Source: Chitinophaga japonensis (GTDB lineage: Bacteria > Bacteroidota > Bacteroidia > Chitinophagales > Chitinophagaceae). Taken from it: a stretch of DNA of 64,000 bases. The stretch spans positions 608,326-672,325 of the forward strand of contig NZ_VLLG01000004.1 in assembly GCF_007830125.1 (NCBI RefSeq), written 5' to 3'. The notes under the pieces were generated by a model that did no database searches, was not told the origin of the DNA, and saw only the letters and a program-made list of their open reading frames with translations. Positions 43,035 to 50,540 of this stretch are shown here, in pieces. Every line of letters begins with the position of its first letter. Position 1 is the stretch's first letter. Made by a program: the position numbers and the translations under genes.

Positions 43035-43858
43035 CTGTTACCTGGTTTAAATGCCTGTTGCCGGGCGGCCTGCGCCTGCCAGGCACGGATCTCGGCCAGG
43101 GCCAGTTGCACGCGCAATGCGCCAAATTCCCTGCCTAGCGCCGCGGTGGCGGCGCGCGGATCGCCGGATACGCCGGCGGCGTTCAGCGGGCCGTTACCGC
43201 CGTGGGTGGTATCGCCGGCGGCAAACAAAGCGGGGCGTACCGCATCCGGCGCTGCGGCCATGGTTTCCGCCGTATCCCAGAGGCCGCCATGCCCGCCGGG
43301 CACCTGCTTTTCTGCGGCCAGCCGGCTTTCTATCTGCTTCCTGGCCCTGGCATAGCCATCGCTGCAAAAGAGCACGCGCACGCCGCTGCCCTGCAGGGCG
43401 CTATCCAGCCGCGCTGCCAGCCGCTGTAAGGGCTGCTGGCTGTTGTAGTGATCGCTCAGCAGCACGATGTGGCGGAAGCCGGCTGCCGCCAGGCTGCGGG
43501 CCACTTCTTCGTTCACGGCATAAAAAGTCTCGTCACTCAGGGTGATGGTGCCGGGAAAGCGCTGCAGCACCGGGCTGTTGGGCGCAAAGGGCAGCACCGG
43601 CGCTACCAGTGCGCCCAGGCTGTCCGCTAGCTGCGCAGCGTACTGCCGTACCCGGTAGTTGTGCTTGCCCAGCGCCAGGTGCGGACCGGACGCCTCGGTG
43701 CCGCCGCTGAACACCAGCACCGTTTCCGCGCCGGCCCGGATGCGGGCCTGTAGCTCCTGTGAGGTCATTTCCTCCAGGAACACCGTGGGCGGCGCCTGCT
43801 GCGCCAGACCGCGCAGGCCGCAGCACAGGAATGTGATGATGAAAAGATACCTGCTCAT
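43031..43858 (-). CDS. Exported creatininase-family amidohydrolase
   Basis: 275 residues. A signal peptide (MSRYLFIITFLCCGLRGLAQQ) precedes a creatininase-type fold: FSGGTEASGPHLALGKH (metal-binding E and H), HIVLLSDHYNSQQPLQRL, and GGHGGLWDTAETM (H and E of the second cluster). Members cleave cyclic amides or formamides using two divalent metals. The signal peptide is unusual for creatininase itself and predicts a periplasmic location. It is embedded in the siderophore run, eight bases after the second NIS synthetase and overlapping the GNAT gene by ATGA, so a role in siderophore maturation or in opening the ferric complex is plausible but only inferred. Confidence 0.85.
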   Translation of the reverse strand: MSRYLFIITFLCCGLRGLAQQAPPTVFLEEMTSQELQARIRAGAETVLVFSGGTEASGPHLALGKHNYRVRQYAAQLADSLGALVAPVLPFAPNSPVLQRFPGTITLSDETFYAVNEEVARSLAAAGFRHIVLLSDHYNSQQPLQRLAARLDSALQGSGVRVLFCSDGYARARKQIESRLAAEKQVPGGHGGLWDTAETMAAAPDAVRPALFAAGDTTHGGNGPLNAAGVSGDPRAATAALGREFGALRVQLALAEIRAWQAQAARQQAFKPGNR

Positions 43859-43866
43859 AAAAACGT

Positions 43867-45696
43867 TTATGCTTCCACGTGGGCAGGCGCTATCCTGCTC
43901 CTGTACGCGGCAACGGGATTCTGTAATATGCCCACGGACGGCACTGCAAAAGGATTGGAGCGGTCCCGGAGCTGTTTGTTATTGCTGATCTGCAGACGGT
44001 TCAGCGCATCGGTGCTGATGGTGGGCGCAAACAGGTCGTAGCGCTCCATCTTTTCCGCCAGTTGCGGATGCTCCTGCCGGTAGCGGTGTATGCAGGCGGC
44101 CACCAGTTCCCAGAAGCGCGCTTCGGGATAACCTTCCTGTTCCTCCAGGATGGCGGCGATGAAGCGGAAGATGCCGTCAAACACCTGGGTGAACAGGGGC
44201 CGCGTACGCGCCTCCTCCGTTACATTGGCCAGCAGCCTGCGGGCCGCTTCCGGCATGTCTGTATCCGGGTTCAGCACAGATACCTCCTCCCCTATGTCCT
44301 TCATAATGGCCCTTACCGGCGCATAGTTGTCCAGCACCAGTATCAGGTTCTCGCCATGCGGCATGAACACCATGTCATACTGGTAAAAGCAGTGCAGCAG
44401 CGGGCTTAGGTAGCAGTGGAAATAGCGCGCCAGCCATTCATCCGTGCTTAAGCCGGACAGGCGGACCAGCTCCGGCAGCAGGGCTTTGCCTTCCGTGTCC
44501 ACATGCAGCAGGGCCGCCATGGTCATGAGGCGCTGTCCCGGCTGTACCCTGGACAGCGGGCTTTCCCGCCAGAGCGCGGCCAGCATTTTTTTATAAGGGC
44601 TGTCCGTTTTCACCGCCGTCTCAAAGTGCTGGTGCGTGTAGGCCGTGGTGGCTATTTCCCGCAGGGTGCAAAAACCGGTGGACTGCAGGTAGGCATCCTG
44701 TTCCACCAGCCCGTGCACCCATTCGTTGATCACCGGCGTGGTGCGCATGAAATAGGGTGAAAGGCCGCGCATGTAGCCCATGTTCAGGATGGACAGCGCT
44801 GTTTTCACATAGAATTTCTGCGGGTTGTCTGTATTAAAAAAAGTGCGGATGGATTGCTGCGGCAGGTAAGCGTCTGCTCCATAGCCCAGGAACACCAGGC
44901 GGCCTGCTGCAATATCCGGCGCAAAGATGCCGGCCAGCTTGTTGTACCACTGCCAGGGATGCACGGGCATAAAAAAATACGCTGCCGGGTCCAGTCCCTT
45001 TTCCTGTAGTAGCTGCCGGAAAGCCGCTACCGTGGCGGCGCCCAGCTCCTGCTCCATTACGGCATTGCAGGTCAGCGTATCTGCGCAGGTAAATTCCGTA
45101 CAACTGCGGTGCCCGGCCAGCCAGGCCAGTTGCAAAGGTGTGGCTGCTTCCGGCGCAAAAGCGCGGTAGTCTGTAGCGTCAAAGCCTATACGGCCATTGT
45201 TGGCAATAAAGCGGGGATGCCCCGTCATGGCATGCTCTATTTCCTGGTAGCCGGCCTGCGCCAGGTAAGCGGCGGAAGGCCCTTCCTGCGCCTGTATATA
45301 AGCGCTGCCATACAGCGTGCTGCACACTTCTTCCATGTACTGGGGCAGCAGCTCCGGGGCAATGCCCAACTGGTCACTGAATTCCGTAATGAAAGCCAGG
45401 GAGTCCAGGGGCGCGGGGCGGCCCTGCGCCCGCTTTTCAATGGAGCCGGCATCAATGTACCAGTGGTGCAGGTGCAGGATGCGCGCGCGGAAATGATAGC
45501 TGGTATCCGCCGTGCCGGCGGCCAGCACATAATGGCCCCAGCCGTCTGCCGTTTCCTGCAGCGCCGGCTGTATGATCTGCTCATGGGCAAACTCCGCGAG
45601 TATTTTGCGGAGGTGCAGGCGGTTCACCCTGGCCCATACGGCGGGCTGCAGGTGCGCCACGGCTTCCTGCGGGGATACCGGGTTAAATGTTTGCAT
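43867..45696 (-). CDS. IucA/IucC family (NIS) siderophore synthetase, second copy
   Basis: 609 residues from ATG 45696 (MQTFNPVSPQEAVAHLQ), matching the N-terminus of the upstream paralogue; the frame extends further but without support. NIS hallmarks are ATGHPRFIANNGRIGF, HPWQWYNKLAGIFAPD (ATP-binding H), KTALSILNMGYMRGLSPYFMR, YDMVFMPHGENLILVLDNY and VRAIMKDIGEE. NIS synthetases use ATP to adenylate a carboxylate (citrate, succinate derivative or hydroxamate acid) and condense it with an amine. It overlaps its upstream paralogue by 14 bases. The two copies may act in succession, or this one may oligomerise and cyclise hydroxamate monomers, as DesD does in desferrioxamine assembly. Confidence 0.94.
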   Translation of the reverse strand: MQTFNPVSPQEAVAHLQPAVWARVNRLHLRKILAEFAHEQIIQPALQETADGWGHYVLAAGTADTSYHFRARILHLHHWYIDAGSIEKRAQGRPAPLDSLAFITEFSDQLGIAPELLPQYMEEVCSTLYGSAYIQAQEGPSAAYLAQAGYQEIEHAMTGHPRFIANNGRIGFDATDYRAFAPEAATPLQLAWLAGHRSCTEFTCADTLTCNAVMEQELGAATVAAFRQLLQEKGLDPAAYFFMPVHPWQWYNKLAGIFAPDIAAGRLVFLGYGADAYLPQQSIRTFFNTDNPQKFYVKTALSILNMGYMRGLSPYFMRTTPVINEWVHGLVEQDAYLQSTGFCTLREIATTAYTHQHFETAVKTDSPYKKMLAALWRESPLSRVQPGQRLMTMAALLHVDTEGKALLPELVRLSGLSTDEWLARYFHCYLSPLLHCFYQYDMVFMPHGENLILVLDNYAPVRAIMKDIGEEVSVLNPDTDMPEAARRLLANVTEEARTRPLFTQVFDGIFRFIAAILEEQEGYPEARFWELVAACIHRYRQEHPQLAEKMERYDLFAPTISTDALNRLQISNNKQLRDRSNPFAVPSVGILQNPVAAYRSRIAPAHVEA

Positions 45697-47536
45697 CGGT
45701 GAATGATTTGGTGATGGCCTTGCGCTTTGGTTTAAACGCTGCCAGCGGGTTCCTGAAAGTGCCGGCATACTGCTGGCTTTTAAAAGGATTGTTCGGTTCT
45801 ATCATGCGCTGGTTGTTGCGGATCTGCAGGCGGTTCAGGCAGGTCTTTACAATCTCCTCCGCAAACAGGTCGCAGCGGCGGAACTTGTCCTCCAGCTCCG
45901 GGTGCGCCTCCTGGTACTCCTGTATGCAGGCTGCCGCCAGCTCCCAGAAACGGGCTTCGGGGTACTGGTCATGCTCCACCAGGATATGCGATAGAAAGCG
46001 GAAGAAGCAGTCGAATATCTGGGTGAAGATGGAGAGGATCTTCCGTTCTTCCGGCACGGGTATGATGATGCGTTTCACGGCTTCGGGCAGGTCTGCTTCG
46101 CCGTTCACGATGGCTATTTCCTCTGCAATGTCCTTCATGATGGCCTTTACCGGTACATTGTTCTCCAGCACCAGTATCACGTTCTCGCCATGGGGCATAA
46201 AGCGCAGGTCATATTGATAGAAGCAGTGCAGCAGCGGGCTGAGGTAGCAGCGCAGGTATTGCTGCAGCCAGGCCGTGGTGTCCAGCCCGGAAGAACGGAT
46301 CAGCGCGGGCAGCAGGGCGTTCCCCTCCGCATCAATGTGCAGCAGGGCGGCCATGGTCATGAGCCGCTGCCCGGGCTGCAGTTTGGCCACCGGGCTTTCC
46401 CGCCACAGCATGGACAACATTTTCTTATAGGCGCTTTCCGTTTTTACGGCCTGCTCAAAATAATGGTTCGTATAGCCGATGGTGGCTATTTCGCGCAGCA
46501 TGGTAAAGCCCCGCTCCTGCAGCCAGGCGTCTCCTTCCAGCAGTTGGCTCAGCCATTCGTTGATGGGCGGCGTGCTGCGCATGTACTGGGGCGACAGGCC
46601 GCGCATAAAGCCCATGTTCAGGATGGAGAGGGCGGACTTTACATAGCAGCGCTCCGGGCGGCTCACGTTAAAGAGGGTACGAACGGATTGCTGGGGCAGG
46701 TAGGCGTCCTTCCCGTATCCCAGGCATACGAGGTGCCGGGCTGCAATATCCGGTGCAAAAGCGCTGGCCAGCTTGTTATACCACTGCCAGGGATGCACGG
46801 GCATATACAGGTAATCCTCCGGGGCCAGCCCCTGCTCCCGCAGTGTGGCATGGAAGGCGTCCAGGGTATCCGGGTCCAGCTCCTGCGCCATCACCTGTTC
46901 ATAATCCAGTGGCGCGATGCCGGTAAACACCGTGCGGTCTTTACGGCCGGCCAGCCAGACCACGGCAAAGGGTTGCGCGGCTTCAGGGGCGTAGCGGCGG
47001 TAATCGTCCGCATCATAGCCAATGCGGCCGTTATTGGCTACAAAGCAGGGATGCCCGGCCATCATGGCCTGCTCCACTTCCTGGTAGCCGGCCTGTGTGA
47101 GCGCTTCCGCGCTGGCAGTATTGTAAGTGTGCATGTAAGCGCTGCCGTACAGGGTGCTGATCACTTCTTCCAGGTAAGTGGGCAGCAGCAGGGGATCAAA
47201 TTCCAGTTGCCCGCTGAATTCCATGATAAAGCGCACGGAGTCCAGCTCCTCCGCCTGCCCGTCTGCGGTCTTTTCAATGGATGCCGTATCTATGTACCAA
47301 TGGTCCAGGGCCAGCAGCCGGGCTTTGAAGCGGTATTGCACGCGCCCGCCTTCCGGCTCCAGGAGGTAATGGCCCCAGTCGCCGCGGCTGTATTCCAGCC
47401 GGGGCGTAATGAGCAGCTCGTGGGCAAATTCCGCGATGATCTTTCGTATATGCAGGCGGTTTACCCTGGCCCATGTTTGCGGCTGCAGGTGGGCCACGGC
47501 CGCTTCGGGCGATATCTTAACAGGTGTGGATGGCAT
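45683..47536 (-). CDS. IucA/IucC family (NIS) siderophore synthetase, first copy
   Basis: 617 residues with the same domain layout as the next gene: AGHPCFVANNGRIGYDADDY, MPVHPWQWYNKLASAFAPD, KSALSILNMGFMRGLSPQYMR, YDLRFMPHGENVILVLENN, and VKAIMKDIAEEIA. All ATP and carboxylate binding blocks look intact, so both copies should be active. The two are clearly paralogues by co-linear motifs, but differ through much of their sequence, so the duplication is old. It follows the decarboxylase gene by five bases. Substrates are inferred from the rest of the operon: an N-acyl-N-hydroxy diamine and probably succinate or citrate. Confidence 0.94.
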   Translation of the reverse strand: MPSTPVKISPEAAVAHLQPQTWARVNRLHIRKIIAEFAHELLITPRLEYSRGDWGHYLLEPEGGRVQYRFKARLLALDHWYIDTASIEKTADGQAEELDSVRFIMEFSGQLEFDPLLLPTYLEEVISTLYGSAYMHTYNTASAEALTQAGYQEVEQAMMAGHPCFVANNGRIGYDADDYRRYAPEAAQPFAVVWLAGRKDRTVFTGIAPLDYEQVMAQELDPDTLDAFHATLREQGLAPEDYLYMPVHPWQWYNKLASAFAPDIAARHLVCLGYGKDAYLPQQSVRTLFNVSRPERCYVKSALSILNMGFMRGLSPQYMRSTPPINEWLSQLLEGDAWLQERGFTMLREIATIGYTNHYFEQAVKTESAYKKMLSMLWRESPVAKLQPGQRLMTMAALLHIDAEGNALLPALIRSSGLDTTAWLQQYLRCYLSPLLHCFYQYDLRFMPHGENVILVLENNVPVKAIMKDIAEEIAIVNGEADLPEAVKRIIIPVPEERKILSIFTQIFDCFFRFLSHILVEHDQYPEARFWELAAACIQEYQEAHPELEDKFRRCDLFAEEIVKTCLNRLQIRNNQRMIEPNNPFKSQQYAGTFRNPLAAFKPKRKAITKSFTDANI

Positions 47537-47541
47537 AATGA

Positions 47542-49077
47542 TTATTTTACAGGCGCGGCGGTGCAGGCAGCGCCCTGTTGTTTGATAATGTCAAGGATGC
47601 GGCGGATGTCGCCGGGAGTAGTGAGCGGGTTCAGGATGGTGAACTTCAGGTAGAACGAGCCGTTCACCCTGGTGCTCGCTACCAGCACTTCCCCGCTGTT
47701 GAACAGCGCCTTTTTTATCGCGCGGTTGATCTCGCACAGGTCAGCAGGCGGCAGGTGATCCGGCGCATAGCGGAACAGCAGCACGCCCATATCCGAATCG
47801 CTCAGCAGTTCCAGCGCAGGGTCCAGCGAGATCATCTCCGCCGCCTTTTCGGCGGTCTCAATGATCGTTTCCGTATACGCCCCCAACTTCTGCCTGCCCA
47901 TGAGGCGCAGCGTGCACCACAGCTTCAGCGCGTCAAAGCGGCGGGTGCTTTGCGTAACGGTCTTGTTGATCTGGTTCAGGTCGTCATAATCCTCATCCTT
48001 CGGGTTCAGGTAGTCCACATGCATGCGCAGCAACTGCAGGAACTTTTTATCCCTTACAATAAAGGCGCTGCCGCTGATGGGCTGGAAAAAGGATTTATGG
48101 TAATCGACCGTAACGGAATGCGCCTGTTCCATCCCGTTCAGCAGGTGGCGGTATTTGTCCGTGAGCAGCAGGCCGCAGCCGTAGGCCGCATCAATGTGGT
48201 ACCACAGCCCGTACTTTGCGGCCAGGCGGGCAATGTCCGCCAGGGGGTCCACGTTCCCGAAATCGGTAGTGCCGGCGGTAGCCACTACGGCGATGGGAAT
48301 ATTACCTGCCCGCAGCTCTCTTTCAATGGCGGCTTCCAACTCCGCCGCGTCCATACGGAAACGGCTATCCGTTTTGATCTTTACCAGCGCCTGCTCTCCC
48401 AGGCCCAGCAGGGCGGCATTCTTCTGATTACTGAAATGCGCCATTTCCGACAGGAAGATGCGGTAGCGGCCGGCATCTGCGGGCAGACCCGCCTGCTTGA
48501 TGTTATGCCCGGCATACTCGGCTGCATAATAGTCGCGCGCCAGCAACAGGCCCATGAGGTTGCTCTGCGAGCCGCCGGCAGTGAACACGCCGTCTGCCGC
48601 CGGGCTGAAGCCGATTTCACGGGCCGTCCAGTTGATCAGCTTTTGCTCCATCAGCGTGCCGCCGGCGCTCTGGTCCCAGGTATCCTGGGAGGAATTGATG
48701 GCGGCGATCAGCACTTCCGCCGCTACAGCCGGTATCACTACCGGGCAGTTCAGGTGGGCGATGTAAGCCGGCAGGTGAAAGGCGGTGGCATGCTGCACAT
48801 ACAGCTCATCCACTTCCTGCAGCAGGCTTTCCATATCCGGCAGCGGGGTATCAAAATCCAGCGCGGCAAAAGCGGCCTTCAGGTCTGTGGAGGCCACGCC
48901 GCTGAAAGGCTTGCGGTTGCGCTGCAGGAATTTCACCACCAGGTTGGTAGCGCCGGCCATGGCTTGGGTGTATTCCGGGACGGCGCCCTGGTGAAAGATA
49001 TCCCCGCAGGCGGTTTGCGGGTGCGTCAAAACATCCTGCAACGGCTGTTGCAGGTCGGCATATGCGGTGCTGTTCAT
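47542..49077 (-). CDS. PLP-dependent amino-acid decarboxylase (group II)
   Basis: 511 residues of the group II decarboxylase family (Dab/glutamate/aromatic type). Seen: CPVVIPAVAAEVLIAAINSS, GGSQSNLMGLLLARD, AGTTDFGNVDPL, WYHIDAAYGCGLLLTD, and the PLP lysine K328 in DYHKSFFQPISGSA. Relatives in NIS siderophore operons make 1,3-diaminopropane from diaminobutyrate (rhizobactin 1021) or cadaverine from lysine (desferrioxamine). With the dioxygenase gene directly upstream (20 bases), a lysine or hydroxylysine substrate is the favoured reading here, giving cadaverine or 1,5-diaminopentan-3-ol. The substrate is inference; the enzyme class is well supported. Confidence 0.92.
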   Translation of the reverse strand: MNSTAYADLQQPLQDVLTHPQTACGDIFHQGAVPEYTQAMAGATNLVVKFLQRNRKPFSGVASTDLKAAFAALDFDTPLPDMESLLQEVDELYVQHATAFHLPAYIAHLNCPVVIPAVAAEVLIAAINSSQDTWDQSAGGTLMEQKLINWTAREIGFSPAADGVFTAGGSQSNLMGLLLARDYYAAEYAGHNIKQAGLPADAGRYRIFLSEMAHFSNQKNAALLGLGEQALVKIKTDSRFRMDAAELEAAIERELRAGNIPIAVVATAGTTDFGNVDPLADIARLAAKYGLWYHIDAAYGCGLLLTDKYRHLLNGMEQAHSVTVDYHKSFFQPISGSAFIVRDKKFLQLLRMHVDYLNPKDEDYDDLNQINKTVTQSTRRFDALKLWCTLRLMGRQKLGAYTETIIETAEKAAEMISLDPALELLSDSDMGVLLFRYAPDHLPPADLCEINRAIKKALFNSGEVLVASTRVNGSFYLKFTILNPLTTPGDIRRILDIIKQQGAACTAAPVK

Positions 49078-49097
49078 AAATCGTATAGCTTTTAAAG

Positions 49098-50249
49098 TTA
49101 GTTGATCATAAATTCGGCTTTGAACACCTTACCGTAGTGCTCTTCCATTACGAGGTAGGGGTTGTCCGGGTGCGTTACGGAGCGGATGCTGAGCAGGCTG
49201 GTCTTGCTCATCATGCGGAGCATCAGCCTGCGCTCGCATTTCACCAGGCGGCCGTTCTCCTCCCGGAAGCCGGCCATAAAGGCGCTGCGGCCATGCGCGC
49301 AGAGGTGGTTGTTCACAAAGATCATATCGCCCGATTCAGGAATAAATTCCTGGTAGATCAGGCCCCTGGCGGCTTCCCAGAAACGTTGCAGGTGTTCCAT
49401 CGCTTCCGGCGACTGGTCTGCGCGCTCATTATAGATCTGCTCTGCAGCGTCGAAGCGCATAAAGGGGGCCGCCTCGCTGCCGTAGAGGATGGAAGTGCAG
49501 GGCGCTTCGCCAATGGCCTCCTCCTCGCCGTAGTTGGCATCCTTGGGGCATTTATAAATGGGGCGGAACAGCTCCTTCATGAAACCTTCCGGCCGGCCGT
49601 GCGAACGGATGGAATACAGCATGGACGGTACGCGCTCTTCATTGCGCAGGTACAGGAAGCTCAGGAAATCCGCCGCATTGTGCAAAAAGGCGTCCTCGGT
49701 ATGCACCATGAGGTCCGTGCCGGAGCCGGAACCGGTTTGCGTGTACACCATGCGCTCGTCGGGGATAATGGCGTGCAGCAGGCCACCGCCTTTGCGCTGC
49801 GCGTAATACTCCACGGGCTTGGAAGGCACGGCGCCATGCAGCAGGGCAGAAATAAATCCGTAATCCACCAGCTTGCCGTAATCCGTTTCCTGCCAACTGG
49901 GCGGTGTGGGGCCCAGCGCTTCCTGCGATACCTCCAGCAGTCCGCGCAGCACCACCGCGCCGTATTGTGTGGCGGAAAAATCAGTGCCAAAACGGCTCAG
50001 CAGCTTTGCAATGCGCTCCGGCAGCAGTGTGTAAGCATTCAGGTGGAGCATGGCAATGAACTCGGGATCTTCGTAGTGCCGGTACCGTTGTTTCAAGGTT
50101 TTACTGATAGTGGTAATGGCCTGCCGCTCTTCAGGCGTTATCTCCACCACCAGCGGCTTCATGGGCGGAGCGGGCGCAACCTGGGGCGCAGCGGGGCGCT
50201 CTTCGCCCACAGGGCGAAGGGGAGCAATCTGCTCTATCTGGGTCTTCAT
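49098..50249 (-). CDS. Fe(II)/alpha-ketoglutarate dioxygenase, clavaminate synthase-like (lysine hydroxylase type)
   Basis: 383 residues of the TauD/clavaminate-synthase-like superfamily. The iron ligands are visible as H183-T-E185 (MVHTEDAFLHNAADF) and the distal H319 (LCAHGRSAFMAGF), with a conserved RRLMLRM segment supplying the ketoglutarate-binding arginine. The HTE form and FLSFLYLRNEE are typical of the amino-acid hydroxylases of this group (AsnO, VioC, lysine 4-hydroxylases). From memory, characterised L-lysine 4-hydroxylases come from Chitinophaga pinensis, Niastella and Flavobacterium, organisms close to this one. It heads the operon, before the decarboxylase. The first 35 residues are Pro-rich and look disordered. 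Hydroxylation of free lysine is favoured; action on a carrier-bound amino acid is the alternative. Confidence 0.87.
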   Translation of the reverse strand: MKTQIEQIAPLRPVGEERPAAPQVAPAPPMKPLVVEITPEERQAITTISKTLKQRYRHYEDPEFIAMLHLNAYTLLPERIAKLLSRFGTDFSATQYGAVVLRGLLEVSQEALGPTPPSWQETDYGKLVDYGFISALLHGAVPSKPVEYYAQRKGGGLLHAIIPDERMVYTQTGSGSGTDLMVHTEDAFLHNAADFLSFLYLRNEERVPSMLYSIRSHGRPEGFMKELFRPIYKCPKDANYGEEEAIGEAPCTSILYGSEAAPFMRFDAAEQIYNERADQSPEAMEHLQRFWEAARGLIYQEFIPESGDMIFVNNHLCAHGRSAFMAGFREENGRLVKCERRLMLRMMSKTSLLSIRSVTHPDNPYLVMEEHYGKVFKAEFMIN

Positions 50250-50474
50250 TCCAATTGTTTTAAAAGTGAATACTAGGGTTCGTTTGACATAGAGAATTTC
50301 CGGTATTAAAAAATATGGTTCTGTGAATGGTTACTTACTAAAGTCTTTTACTTCAGGGAACGATGTACATATTGTTCGTTACAAATTTGCATCATTCGCA
50401 AAGCAAGGGCTTAATCAAATGCGGAAAACAATTTACGAGATAGGGAATTTCAAATGGACATTACTATTCCGGAC

Positions 50475-50501
50475 AAAAAAAGCCCGGGCTAAAACCCGGG
50501 C
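50475..50501 (-). terminator. Intrinsic terminator of the siderophore receptor gene
   Basis: GCCCGGG (50482-50488) pairs with CCCGGGC (50495-50501), and on the minus strand a T run follows (A run 50475-50481). It separates the receptor transcript from the biosynthetic operon, whose promoter must lie in 50250-50474, where I found no full consensus promoter or Fur-type palindrome. Confidence 0.82.
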
Positions 50502-50540
50502 CTGTCTTTAATCTTAACTATATGTTCATCTTTACGCAAC

